Below are positions 39,156 to 51,214 of a stretch of 64,000 bases of DNA, in pieces. The notes under the pieces were generated by a model that worked only from the letters and a program-made list of their open reading frames with translations, made no database searches and was not told the DNA's origin. Position 1 is the stretch's first letter; the number at the start of each line of letters is the position of its first letter. The stretch is from assembly GCA_036365515.1 (NCBI GenBank), contig CM070874.1:49792583-49856582 (forward strand), in the 5' to 3' direction. Origin of the DNA: Torymus aiolomorphi (Eukaryota; Arthropoda; Insecta; Hymenoptera; Torymidae). A program made the position numbers and the translations under genes.

Positions 39156-41224
39156 TATACAAAAATTATAGTTAAAGTGTCACTTTTAATGATTTGCTTA
39201 AGCAATTCAAAATGAAATGTTTTCATTTCGTTAAACGAGGTTTAGTCAAATACTAAATAATAATTTACGATGGACTCAGCTGTTCTATGTAGCCTGTAAT
39301 TATAGTTTCAATTGAAGTGGAACTATTGGGCATTGGTGCAAACACATCTTACTTAAAATGCCACATTTTACGCAAACGTCCTTTCGAAACCCATGAACTA
39401 ATACGAATACTTTCCATCTCTTTACCGATCGTTTAAAGAAGACGCGCATAGCTCTATTCGACCGCAACCTCCAATCTTCTTCGCGCAGAAACAACATGCT
39501 TACATGCTAATCGTAAATTCGCTGTACGTTGCGCATGGAAAGTTAACGATGCGCGCGACGATATAAATCATCGAGTTATCGATACGATTTGACAGGGAGG
39601 CGAAAATATTAGACGCGAATAAAATTCCGAACACGTGTGTCGTGAAATTCTGTCGGTAACGTAATTTGAATTTTCGAGTGGAGAGCCATGCGGGGGCGGC
39701 AATGCGGAGGAAAAGAAAGAGCGCGAATAGACACTTAAATCTCAACGATTTTACCTAACGTTAGTTACGAAATCCGCGAGTTCAAGCTTATAGAAACTTC
39801 AAATTAAAGGACTATACTCGAGTCTTGCACTTTTTCTGTACCCCTGCGCACTTAACCGCGTTTTAGATAGCCACATGCGCTCCTTGTGTCAAGTACGTTT
39901 TACATTACGACAGTAAACGATATTAGTCCTTGAAAAGATGCTTCAGGTTCATCTACCTCTTGCGCAATGTACACGCGCTGGACTGTTTTTAACCGGAGTT
40001 TTGTATTTGCGTCACTTACACGTGGTAGCATTGACTCAGAAGAGTTTCTTACTCCAATGTGTGTTTGAATTGATAATTTTAGCCGTACGGTTCAACTCAG
40101 AGTATTAAAGAAAAGAATTTTCATCTCGAGATTTTTTAAAGTAGCGCCTAATGCTCGCAAGAGGAAATTAGTATGACATTGTTAGATATTCAAATATGCT
40201 CCAACAAATTAACGTGGTACCATGCCTGTATTCAGTTAATTAGGTTATTAGTTTATTAATAGGTAATAATAAAATAGTAAGTCAAGATTATGAAAAGCCC
40301 TTAGCTATTATTTCCTATAATTTCCCTACACATTTTCCTACCGTGACCGCTGCTTCCTTTAACCCAGCCGTAAGTTACGCGCGGACAAACTAAGCATCGG
40401 CGAAGCCTCTTTAACACCGCTCGGTTCTGCGTAAATAGCCGAGGTATACAAACAAACGCTAATTCAGCGAGGAGGAAGCTTGAGCCAGCTCGCGACGCCG
40501 GGCAATCGACAGCGCTTGGCTTTATCTCCATATACTTAATGTCATTGTCTCGCCGCGGAGAAAGGACTATGAAACACTGCACGGACAAGCTGCCCCTTTC
40601 CCTTTCTTTTCTCTCCCGAGAGTCCTGCGTCTTCCCACGCGAGGTGGCAATGCAAACAAGTGCTCGTACCATAGGCCCGCTTGTGTGTGTGCACAACACT
40701 CGAATATAACATAGCGTCATCAGCCGCCGTATCCCCGAAAGAAGTCGCGCGCGCGCGCACGCGGGCCATTAATTTCATAATGACCGCTTTCTCTGCCGCC
40801 GCGGGATGTTTCTGCGGTCGGGCGGACAATGTACGAAAAAAGCTGTATTTACATGCAAAGCGCATGTGCGACCGCAGAAGCTGTAGGAGGGAGATAGCGT
40901 AGGATACGCGCGACGCTTTTTCGTCAAATATGATGAGTGATGCAAGAGCAGGAAGAGCGGTATTACACGATAATTTCAACGGGAATTATCTCATTGCTCG
41001 CGGAATGTCGGCGCCGCGGTTTTAGAACTCGCCGTCTATTTATGGCGTCGTTTGATCGTGTATATATACGTGCGCATCGAGATTCGAATCTGACGCGCGG
41101 GGCCGCGTGTAAACGCTGCGCTGACACACCGTGCGCGTTTTAGTTTATCGCCGAGCGACATCTGACACGCGCTGCTATAGAGCTAACGCAGCAATTAGAA
41201 TACCAATTCCATTTGCAGACGCTT

Positions 41225-41602
41225 GGGGATGCCATACTCGTACCATTACCGACCGAGCAATTCACACAGTTTCAAGCTGATTAAAAATAAAATACGTCGA
41301 ATCACAAAAAATCAAGAGAATACTCTTCTGTATTTTTTAACGTTCTATCATCCAGTCAAAGTTTGGAGTCGAAATATCAAGTCATTTTTACAAAAACTTT
41401 GAACAAAGCGAAATTTAATTTCGTTCAAAGTTTTTGAAAAAACGGCTTGATATTTCAACTCCAAACTTTGACTGGATGATAGAACGTTAAAAAATACAGA
41501 AGAGTGTTCTCTTGATTTTTTGTGATTCGACGTATTTTATTTTTAATCAGCTTGAAACTGTGTGAATTGCTCGGTCGGTAATGGTACGAGTATGGCATCC
41601 CC
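41225..41602. repeat. Long near-perfect inverted repeat, arms of about 175 bp
   Basis: The left end GGGGATGCCATACTCGTACC and the right end GGTACGAGTATGGCATCCCC are exact complements, and the arms stay paired almost throughout (for example CAGTTTCAAGCTGATTAAAA and CAGTCAAAGTTTGGAGT). The short centre around 41400-41425 is itself nearly palindromic (CTTTGAAC ... GTTCAAAG). It ends about 800 bp before the first coding exon of the ZP gene. A transcript would form a long dsRNA. Confidence 0.9.
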
Positions 41603-42413
41603 TTAATCCTGTAACTCGCGCTAATCGATATAGTCAGTGCACGTGATTACATCACCTGCCGAGAATATTATGTTTTGAGAAAATCGGTAGCTTTCAAGCT
41701 AGTTTAAGGAAATTAAGGAATGTGTTTGTCTTGATGGAGATTTTTTATCAAAGGACCTTTATTAAGAAGATGCCAGCAATGTTATAGTCATACCTCGGCT
41801 CTCGATCACTGCACGTGTTACGTTACGACAGTAAAAATTACGCAAAATCTATCGCAAAAGCGCTATTTCTCATCGAATCCATGGGACAATGACCCGCGCG
41901 ACAAAAGTCGTTGCGCACACCCGCTGAGAAATTGCCAAAAGGACGCGAAACGTGCGTAACAAGCGAATGACAGAGAGAAATAGAGAAAGCGGCGGGTGAA
42001 AAGGAGCTACCGTCATAACCGCGCAAAGCTCGCGTCCGTTTGTCAATGTAAGCGGATACATGCGGCTTCGCTTACTCTTATGTACTTACCTTCCCAAAAG
42101 TACGCGTCTTTGAACTTCTCCGCAGGTGGTTGAGAGTATGATGGATTTCCACTTTGTTGAATCCTTTGTGGTAGACACGTAATATTACGTTCTACCTATC
42201 TATGAGAATATCCGTGTGAAAAGGCTATTCTCGATGTCTAAGGAATTTTTATGATTTTAATTGTAACTTGTGCGAGAAATTGTGAACTCGCTTCAGCTGA
42301 CTGTTCCATGTATGCGACGTTAAAATTAACCCTTTATGCTTTAGGATTCGACCCGGTATATAGAAGTACATTTTAGACTAATTATATAAAATGTTTCTGT
42401 TTCAGAAGCCAGC

Positions 42414-45400
42414 ATGAAGTTGTTCGCGCTGGTGCTAATCGCGCTTCTGGCGGCCAGTGTCGCGGCGAATGAGAAGTCGCAGGCTGATGTAATGGCGAAG
42501 AATATACTCGAATGGATCCAAGGAATCTACCGTCAAGGCGTAAGAAAAAGTAAGTAGGCGCGATCGTCTGATTAAAGGGGCAATGTTTTATAATATTTCG
42601 TTGTGCATTACATTAACGTCTTAATAATTTAAATGCATTGTTCGAAACTTTCTCACGTTGATGTAAATTTAAAAGAGTTAAACGGCAATATACCTCGGAC
42701 AATTTCTTATGAGAAAATATCAACTAATGCGAAACAATTGTGAATGCTTGAATCGATTTAGATAAGTAACAATTAGTATTATTAATGTAGTCTTTGATAG
42801 AACAAAACATTATGTTTTTCATGAAAATAACGGTAATAAAAGTTGTGTACGTTAATGGACATTGACCTCTTTTACAATGCGCTGTTGTGTTTTCGCACAA
42901 GAAATAAGAGTAAAGAACCATAAACAATTTTGACCCAACACTCCGTTATCAACAGCGCGCCAGCAATCGGACAGCAACGCGTACCTGCCACCGTACAGCA
43001 CGCAGCGACCACCGGAAAAGCCGAGGCCGTTCCAGCCGGCGTCGACGCAGCAGCCGCCCGCGTACTCGAACCCCGTGCAGAACGAGGTCTCGGGATACCC
43101 GGACTACGGCAGTCAGCCCTCGCCGGGCTACACGTCCACCGGACAGAGCGGCTACTCCTCCACCCCGGGCTTCACCACCGCTCGACCGAATTACAGTCCC
43201 TCGGGTAGCACCGGCTACAACTACCCGCAGTCGTCATTCGGCTCGTCCGCGTCCGCGGGCAGCTCGTCATTCGGCGGTTATCCCTCGACGTCGACGACCT
43301 ACCTGCCCCCTAGCCAGCCACCCTCCTCCGGATACCCCTACCCGTCGCCCGGTAACAGGCCCACTCCCGGGTTCCCTTCACCTACGCCTGGACCGAGGCC
43401 CACTCCCGGGTACCCCTCACCTACGCCTGGACCGAGGCCCACGCCCGGACCCGCGCCGGGACCACGACCTGGTACGTATCGTTTTTCTCTGTACACCGAC
43501 ACTGCTAACGAAATTCATTCTTTTGAATGAATTCAGATCATTCTGAAACTGAAATATTATATGTTCTTCTTGTTTTATTTTTCTATTTTTCCGAAATCGT
43601 ATCCGTTATACACTTTGCAAAACTTCATAGACAAACTATCTGTTTCCTACATTTTTTAATTCTTTTCCAAACACCTCGAGGCACATGAAAGAGGAATTTA
43701 AACTGAGTAAAATGACCTTAAAAGTTTATTGAGAAGTCTGAAAATTCTTTGTTCAAAAGTGCATAAAAGATACATTTTGGAGTAATCAATACTAATAAAA
43801 TACGTGTCCACTCTCTAAATTCGAATAAGTGAAATTCACTTCAAATAAGTGAATATTCACTTATTATAAGTAGATAGTCGTCCACTTATTCGATGAGTGC
43901 ACGACTATTTACTTATTATAAGTGAATATTCACTTATTTGAAGTGAATTTCACTTATTCGAATTTAGAGAAATAATGATTTTGATAAAAAAGCATACTTC
44001 AGTTCCCAAAAAACGAGCGACACATCAATTGACCATATATAGTTATAAAGTAGTACCAGTGTTTACAGAGTCAATATAAAACTTATTCTTCTATTGTCGC
44101 TTAATATATCGACTCTATTTACTGTCGTAGGACCTGCCCCTGGGCCGGCACCAGGACCCGCCCCAGGCCCAGCTCCTGGACCTGCTCCAGGTAGGCAAAA
44201 GTGATGACGATAGTACGAGTACTACTGTTCAAGTGCTCTTAACGATATTTCTTTCAACAAATTAATACTTTTGCAGTAATAGATTAAATAATAATAAATT
44301 TTATCTGTAGGGCCTGCTCCTGGACCTGCGCCAGGACCAGCCCCTGGACCGGCTCCGGGACCAGCGCCAGGACCAGCTCCAGGACCTGCTCCGGGACCTG
44401 GACCTGCCCCAGGACCCGCACCTATACCTGGTATACAAATCTGATAAATCTTCCGACGACTTAGATGTCGGCAGGGAAATCTGTTAACATTCAAACGATG
44501 TAGAAAAGCTACCTCTGTGCAAAGTTGTTTGAAAATTAGTTGATTTTTCATTGTGTTATCCTTCGAAAAGTGTAACACGATTTTCCTAGAAAATTTTTTT
44601 CTTCTAAATAAATAGAGTTAGTCTTGAAAATTAAAAAATTTAAAGAGTTATACAAGCTTAAGAAATGGACAAAATTTTGTGAAAATATATAATAGGTAAT
44701 ATAGATATTTAATGTCTTAATAGGAAAAATGTAAGTAATTAATAGCTTTTTTTTTTTAATAATTTGTAAAAGTTATAATATTAGTTTTATATACAAAAAG
44801 TATTCGAGAATCGAATCATACGAATAAAAATAAAAACATAAAACAAAAGAAACTCTATCAAGGGTAAGAATCGTAGGACTGACGTGTAGTAAATACAATT
44901 TTTTCCGTTGTGGGAAGGAGGGGATGATGCAAAATTTAAGTTTTTTCTGAAATCTTATAACACCTAAATACTATTATTATTTATAATTAATATTACAATA
45001 ATATTTTTTTCATAAAAGTATGTGAAAAATTGTGTACGAATAGCCGACAAAGCCTATTTTCTAATCAATTGCATTTTACGCATTTATTGTAAAATATGTA
45101 CTGTTTTGTACCAAGGATGCATTATCGTATCCCCGAAAAGGAAACATTTTGGTGTTTAAATTCCTAATTAAAAAAATCAACAGTTTTCCTCTGTACAGCA
45201 AAAATATATGTCATGAAAAAATAATAACAATTATTACTTTTACAGACGACGATGACTTGAAACATCCTCCTCACATCCATGCTCTCGATGTTCAGTGCAG
45301 TAAAACGATGATGACCATTGATATTGAATTTAATCGCGTTTTTGACGGAGTAATCTATTCGAAGGCAAGTAACGTTCTTTGATAGTTAAAGTATTAACGC

Positions 45401-47648
45401 TATAATTTTTGAGTGTTGGCAGAGAAATATTGACATAATTTCTTGCTAATCATATTTTACGTTGAAGTTCTTGTAAGACTGCTTATGGATTATACCTTCT
45501 AAAATGTTGATTTTGAAAATACAGGGATTCTTCATGATGCCTCAATGTCGTTATGTTGAGCAAAATTCTGGCCAAACCAAGTACTCTTTTACTCTCAACC
45601 TTGATTCCTGCGGAACTCAGTTCATCAATGACTTTGAAGGGCAAGGTCAAGCCTATTTGGAGAACGTGTTAGTCTTACAAGTAAGTGAATCGTTTAGATT
45701 TTAGAAGAAGCCTGTAAGAATAAGCAGACACTTCAGCCCTCTTCGAATGGAGCTTGCAATAAAGTTTCGTCCAATAAAACATGTCACTATCGTCAACTTG
45801 AATTTTAGAACGAACCTGGCATTCAGGAAGTTTGGGACACAGTGCGCACGGTGCGCTGCCTCTGGGAGGGCAACATCAACAAGGCTCTGACAGTGAGCCT
45901 CTCGGTGGACATGCTCAACCAGGAGCTGGTGACCTTCAGCGGTGACACAGCGACGGCCAAGCTCGACATCCAAGTGGGCAAGGGCCCGTTCGCTCCGGCG
46001 GCCAACGGCCTCGTCAAGATCGGCGACACGATGACCCTCGTCGTCTCCGTTGAGGGAGATCCCGCCTTCGATCTCCAGGTATGCTTATACGTGCACATTC
46101 CTTTAGAAATCTTGCTTTCGATGCCATTGAATGGCTGCACGAATGCTTTAATTTACCGCGCCGTAAGAGAAAAACTATCGAGGATGCGCTATTGCCGATC
46201 GCTTGTAAAGGACGAGATATTAATGTGGCGAGGCTCGACAAATACCGCTTTTTTCTCGGGTTATTAAGTAGTCGGACTTTCAATGGGCTCGGTGCAAGGG
46301 ATCCGAGCGATATTGTTAAGGGGTGAAAGTTTTACAGTGTCATCATTGCCACGGTAATTAAAGTCGATGTGAAAGTGGTACGGAGTACGTGGATCTCGCC
46401 GTCCGATCTAAATAGCAAAAGGATATGTTTTGGCTTTTTTTTTCAACTTTCTGCCAATGCTTTCTATTTCAATCGGGTTATTAAAATCGCATCACGGCAT
46501 TCAATAATTTCTCAGTGTTTTCTCGTCAATTTCCCTTTGTTCATTTTGTTTCCTGAAATATATTGAAGAATAAATTTTTTTTTAAGGTGCGCGATTGTGT
46601 TGCGAGAGACGAAAGCTCGACGAACGTGTACCAATTGACGGACGAACGCGGATGCATCTTGAAGCCGAAGCTCTTTGGTGCTTTCCAAAAGACGAACGAT
46701 ACTGGTAATACGGGCGCTTCGATCATAGCCTACGCCTTCTTCCAAGCCTTCAAGTTCCCGGACGTCATGGATCTCTTCATCGAGTGCAATGTTGAGCTCT
46801 GCAAGGTGAATTGTGATCCTTGTCCAGATCCCAATCAGGTGAGTGCTCACAAAAAATTTATACTTGATTTTAATTAAAAGATTTTTAAATTCCTTTCTAT
46901 GAAACTCTAAATTACAACATCAAATTACTCAATCAAATGGAAATATATTTTACCTTTATATTTCATTAAACGATGCGCATACGTTTAGAAAGTAGCATAT
47001 TTCGCGGAGAGCATCGGTTCTATGTATGCGAGCATACGAAAATGATAATTATAGTAAATGTGTGGATGAGGAACCTGTTTTATAAGAATTTCTTGACGAA
47101 AGATTCCAAAGCGATTTTTCCGAATAGAGTTTATCGTGAATTGCAGATCGAGCGATTACAGCGACTTTCACTATATGCATAATAGTAAAATTTGTTTATC
47201 ATTTTACTAAAAACGATGATTTGTCTGATTTTTCTTTGCGCAAATACAGCAAATCGAGCCAGGCCGGCGCAAGCGTTCCATCATCAGCTATCCGGGCTCG
47301 CTGAACTGGACGCGCCAGCACCAGGGCGAGGCGGTGCGCGTGGCGCGCGGCTTCCGCGTCATCATGCCCGACGATCTGCCCACGGAGACGGGCCTCGCGA
47401 ACATCGGCGAGGACGAGACCATTACCGAGAACAGCGCCGATACGACGCAGCAGCTGCAGCACCAGCAGACGCAGCTGATAGCCGAGGCCGAGGCGCTCAG
47501 CGTCTGCCTCAGCTACAGCGGCTTCTACGTGGCCTTCACCACGATCCTCGTGGCCCTAGCCTTCAGCAGCCTCAGCGCTGCCCTCCTCTACGTCAAGCTC
47601 CAGCGGGTGCGCTATGAAAAGGGACACGACCTACCGAGGGCCTCGTGA
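42414..47648 (+). CDS. ZP-domain transmembrane protein (cuticlin / dusky-miniature type), nine coding exons
   Basis: This is probably an apical extracellular-matrix or cuticle protein. I assembled the exons from splice signals: 42414-42549, 42956-43471, 44131-44190, 44311-44430, 45246-45364, 45525-45680, 45809-46078, 46587-46838 and 47250-47648. They join in frame to 675 residues, ending in TGA. Residues 1-18 are a signal peptide (MKLFALVLIALLAASVAA). Residues 46-277 are a Ser/Tyr/Pro-rich region grading into Gly-Pro-Ala-Pro repeats. DDDD follows at 278-281, then a ZP domain at about 290-540 with Cys295 (DVQC), MPQC, DSCG, RCLW, RDCV, RGCI and a Cys-rich tail. A furin-like RRKR lies at 549-552 and a membrane helix at about 634-657, with a short basic cytoplasmic tail. 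An acceptor at 42405 (TTTCTGTTTCAG) just before the ATG shows at least one upstream 5' UTR exon, perhaps the one at 14.8-15.1 kb. The family is certain from the layout; the orthologue is not assigned. Confidence 0.9.
43472..44130 (+). other. Intron 2 of the ZP gene, containing a foldback
   Basis: Donor G|GTACGT at 43471/43472 and acceptor TGTCGTAG at 44123-44130. Both flanking junctions are phase 1. The interior carries the inverted repeat at 43812-43970. Confidence 0.85.
43812..43970. repeat. Near-perfect inverted repeat inside ZP intron 2
   Basis: The left arm begins TCTCTAAATTCGAATAAGTG and the right arm ends with its exact complement. The arms are about 70 bp and the unpaired centre is short. 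Each arm also holds nested palindromes, AAGTGAATTTCACTT-like and AAGTGAATATTCACTT. It would be transcribed with the pre-mRNA. Confidence 0.9.
45365..45524 (+). other. GC-AG intron of the ZP gene
   Basis: The upstream exon ends TATTCGAAG at 45364 and the intron starts GCAAGT. The acceptor is AAAATACAG at 45516-45524. This split keeps phase 0 and restores the expected ZP sequence (VIYSK joined to GFFMMPQC). The nearest GT, three bases further on, would break the frame. GCAAGT is the usual form of the rare GC donor. Confidence 0.85.
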
Positions 47649-50339
47649 GATGCCAATAGAGAAAGAGGAAGTAGCGAAGCTTTCGGCCATCTTTGGCTTA
47701 GCCCTCGATAGGATTGTTCTATTGATCAAATGCTGAATAATTTGCTTTCGACCGTTTATGATCGCTCCGTTATTCCTTCAACGTTTTTTATTCAATCGAC
47801 TTTTTAAATTAGTCGGGTCTTGATTAAAAATATATAATTCCAGAATGAAAAATCGTTCTGACAGAATTATTATTTACAATCTTAAAGTTTTATATTGAGA
47901 TATTCACAATATTCTCAAATATGCAGTATTGGGGATTTCGAAAACGTAAACAAATCAATTTCACAAATGATCAGTTAAAATACCATTAAGACAAAGCACT
48001 CATTCCTCTTATCATTTAAAGAGTTTTTTTTTAAAGAAATCATTCAGCAGTTTTATCGATAACTATTTGCACTGCAATGAACATCCTACAGATTTTTTAA
48101 ACATAGAAAGGACTGGTTTACAACTTTCGTGAAATTAAACGCAAATTTTTAGTATTACAGATTTATCTTGGTATTGTAGGTTTAATTACCCTCGTTAATA
48201 CGTGAAAAAAAGTAAATATTATAATACACTAGTTTAATACGAGAGGAAAGCTAATTTAGCATATACAATTGGTATTCAATAGAAAGACTACCAATTTTCA
48301 ATATCTTAATATCGGTTACTATATTAAAGTGCATCAAATTCTTGAATTTTCATCCGTTATATCAAAACTAAGTATAAAAGTCTTCTTCTAGATAATTTAT
48401 AACTCTCTTAGATTACATACCTGCAGTAGGCTGCACATGAATGTTTTTACAAGAATCAATTATTTTTCAGCTAACTAGGGCAAATTTATTGATCACATAA
48501 TATTTTATGTGTTGTAGTTATGCAATCATTTACTAATTATTTCGTATTATATCGAATTGTAAGGTAATTCTTGAAAAACTATTATAATTTTGAATAGAAC
48601 TTACACGATGCATATTAATTCCCTTAATCAATAATAATTAAAGAAAAATATGATACAAAACGAATTTCTATCCGTATTAATATCGCGATATATAAATTAT
48701 AACAATTAGAGAGATTATGTAATTACATTAAGAAGTAAACTGAGGTGGCATAAATAATTAATAATCTATGTATCAATAAATGATATGCAACTATTTTTTT
48801 ATTACAAGTGCTAATAATTATGTTAAGAATATTGAAGTTACCATACTGTATAAACGTCCTAAACATGGTCACTGTTTTCATTTCAAAACTTATAGAAAGT
48901 ATTATTAAAGCGATTTTTATTAATCCTTGTATTATAGTTTAGTTAATTTTTTATAACAGTAACACCGATAGCAATTATAGATTGCATAGTGCGGCGATTG
49001 TTTATTTTGTACATCAAGCTACTAAATACTCGATGTAAATGTATCGATGAATGTATCATAGGTATTTTATAATTGTAGTTAATAAAAATATAATTATATT
49101 AAAAATTTTTTACTACGCACATCATTTTCCTTATAAATTTTACAATCGAACTATTCCAATAAGTGCGGACGTAAATAATATGTTGAACCGACATCATCAT
49201 ATATAATTGAAAAAAATAAAATTTCCACCAGTCGATGACATTACTATAATACACAATACTAACTCTATTTTATTCAGATTGAACTGTTTAAAAACAAAAC
49301 ATTTTATTTGCACTTTTGTAATAAACACATTATTTTGACTTTTTAAGGAATCTTTTATCATACTGGTTTATTGAAATACTCTGGAATCGTCTGACCTGCG
49401 AGACTTTGGCCAGCTTTTATTAAGCGAGACTTCAGTAAAACTTATTTTGACCAGACTTTTTTTACATGGACACATGATTTTATTTTAAAAAATATATTTG
49501 TTTTGAGTTTGATGTCCTAAAACGTCAGGTGAATTCCACATGAGTTTCATTAGAAATTTTAGGTGAAAATCGCGTATAATTCACAGGGTCTTATCACTAG
49601 AAGTTCACTTAATTTCTTCCTGAGTAATTTAATTTCTATATATAAAAATTAATACTTCTTGAAATTCATTTGGAATCCACGAAACGATTTGGACTTTTTA
49701 CACCTTGAAATTATGTGATTTTTTTATGGATTTCACTAAAACTTGATTTGCTTTTCTTAAACAAATTGATATTGCGCCGTACTGGAAACTCGTATCATAA
49801 ATTATCCCATATATACTCCCCTTGAAATTTATTAGCGAACAAAATAAGCTTTATTTCGTTAAGATCGGATAAAAAACAAAAAAAAAATTCGGCTACTTAT
49901 TGAAGTTTTTGTCTTTAATTGTAACAATATCACAGTAACTATTGCCTGAATTTGTCTGAAAAAATGGTTTTATGTCCCTTCTATAGTATATATTTCTTAC
50001 ATGTACTTACTCTTGGATAATCACATTAATAAAACATTATTTAAAAATTAAAAATTCTAAAACTGCTGTTTCGACCAAGAGAACTACCTTAAGTGCTGAC
50101 CAGCCACTTTACGTGCCATGCCATGGATTATCTCAGAGCAGCGCACAATCGAAAGAGAGAGGGAGAGAAAAATGAGATTCGGAGAGAAATTGAGACGAGT
50201 ACCGCAGATGGCGAGAGGAGCTATACAGGCGAGAAAAATAATGACAGTGTGACAAATTCAAACGATTGTTGGCACTCTAAAAACCAGTAAACTCCAGCCT
50301 CTAGTTAATCCTTAAAGGACACACTATCCATTTGAGATG
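47649..50339 (+). other. Presumed 3' UTR of the ZP gene, then AT-rich spacer
   Basis: AATAAA occurs at 48775-48780 and AATAAAAAT at 49081, both possible polyadenylation signals. The transcript end is not determined. Further on the sequence is AT-rich with no coding signal. Confidence 0.35.
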
Positions 50340-50344
50340 TAGAG

Positions 50345-50510
50345 ATACTCACTTACCAGAAGAGTGTCAGGGGTCCGGATCACGGATTCGGCTTAAACTT
50401 TAGAATATGTTTTTGGATGTAGAAATATGAAGAAAATCGCAATATTAGATCCTAACGCCCCAAAAAACTCCAGTTACGACCATTTTTAGTTTTATATTGA
50501 AAAAATCTTC
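50345..50510. repeat. Partial copy of the 63275-63885 element, inverted
   Basis: GGATCACGGATTCGGCTTAA, then ATATGTTTTTGGATGTAG and GCAATATTAGATCCTAA, matches the reverse complement of about 63775-63885. Only this end is recognised here. Confidence 0.75.
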
Positions 50511-51214
50511 AAATAAGCTTTATCTTAAAACGGCATTAGACGTTAACTCAATTACGTTTAAGTCATCATGAAGATTCTTAGTATGTTACGTTAAAGATGA
50601 GGGAGATATCTGGCAGGAAGAAAAGCCAGCTTAACCAGTTGTTGACACCTTTCGTAGCACGTTGACTGTCTCTAAGCTTGCGTGGCCGTGGGTATTTTCT
50701 ACCCTCGTCGTCAGAGCAAGAGAATATAACGTCAGAACCTGCGTGGCTCCGAGAGTCATGCACCCTCGTCTCGGAGGCGAGAGGGTGACGCCGGCGCTTA
50801 CGCAGCTTCAGCTACCCCGACAGCGGAGGGGGGGGACCTAAACTCTATTCGGCTCTAGGTACTATGCACCCCGACGACATCCACGTCTTATACGGGCGAG
50901 GGCCATCGTCGTTGTCAAGCCTTCATATGATCCTCCCTGTTCGACAGGTCAGTCCGGGTTAAGGCATGGAGGCTGAATGATTGAGGCCAGGATTATTAAT
51001 CATGATGACTGATCAGCAACCGACAACAGTTCCTATGGTATTATGTATACAATATATTATTTCTTCTACAGTAGCTTTCAGAATGTTTGGTTATGCTTCC
51101 GTATCAATACACCACAATCACTTTATTGCTCAAATATTATAATTATTAGGAGATTTTGCGCGCGTGATTCGGAACATTTCACAACTTGACCGCGTATGCA
51201 TTTATAAATGAACA
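50511..51214. other. No gene seen; GC-richer block, possible repeat
   Basis: The block at about 50560-50960 is GC-richer, with a 60-codon minus-strand frame rich in Arg, Ser and Asp. It may be a decayed retroelement leader, but no retroelement motif is recognisable. Confidence 0.3.

Larger units (their letters stand above)
15101..42405 (+). other. About 27 kb with no convincing coding exon; putative long first intron with CpG-rich islands
   Basis: AT-rich sequence alternates with CpG-rich islands at roughly 16740-17400, 17820-18280, 19400-19620, 21020-21660, 23380-23640, 24050-24440, 24840-25330, 26540-27420, 28570-28960, 30480-30960, 31380-31830, 34240-34700, 35390-35690, 36590-37060, 37960-38270, 39480-39760, 40330-41180 and 41830-42060. 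Open frames inside the islands follow base composition, occur on both strands and show no domains. Some islands could be enhancers or alternative first exons; 36836-36926, for example, ends in a GTAAGA donor-like site. The intron assignment depends on the exon at 14755-15100 belonging to the ZP gene. Confidence 0.4.

Noticed and set aside
42930..43208. Alternative 92-codon frame over ZP exon 2 (Ala/Val/Arg-rich)
   Set aside because: A shadow of the real exon in another frame; only the chosen frame joins to exons 1 and 3 and yields the ZP protein.
50578..50763. Minus-strand frame considered as a retroelement gag piece
   Set aside because: Too short, with no zinc knuckle or other retroelement motif; kept only as a GC-richer unexplained block.
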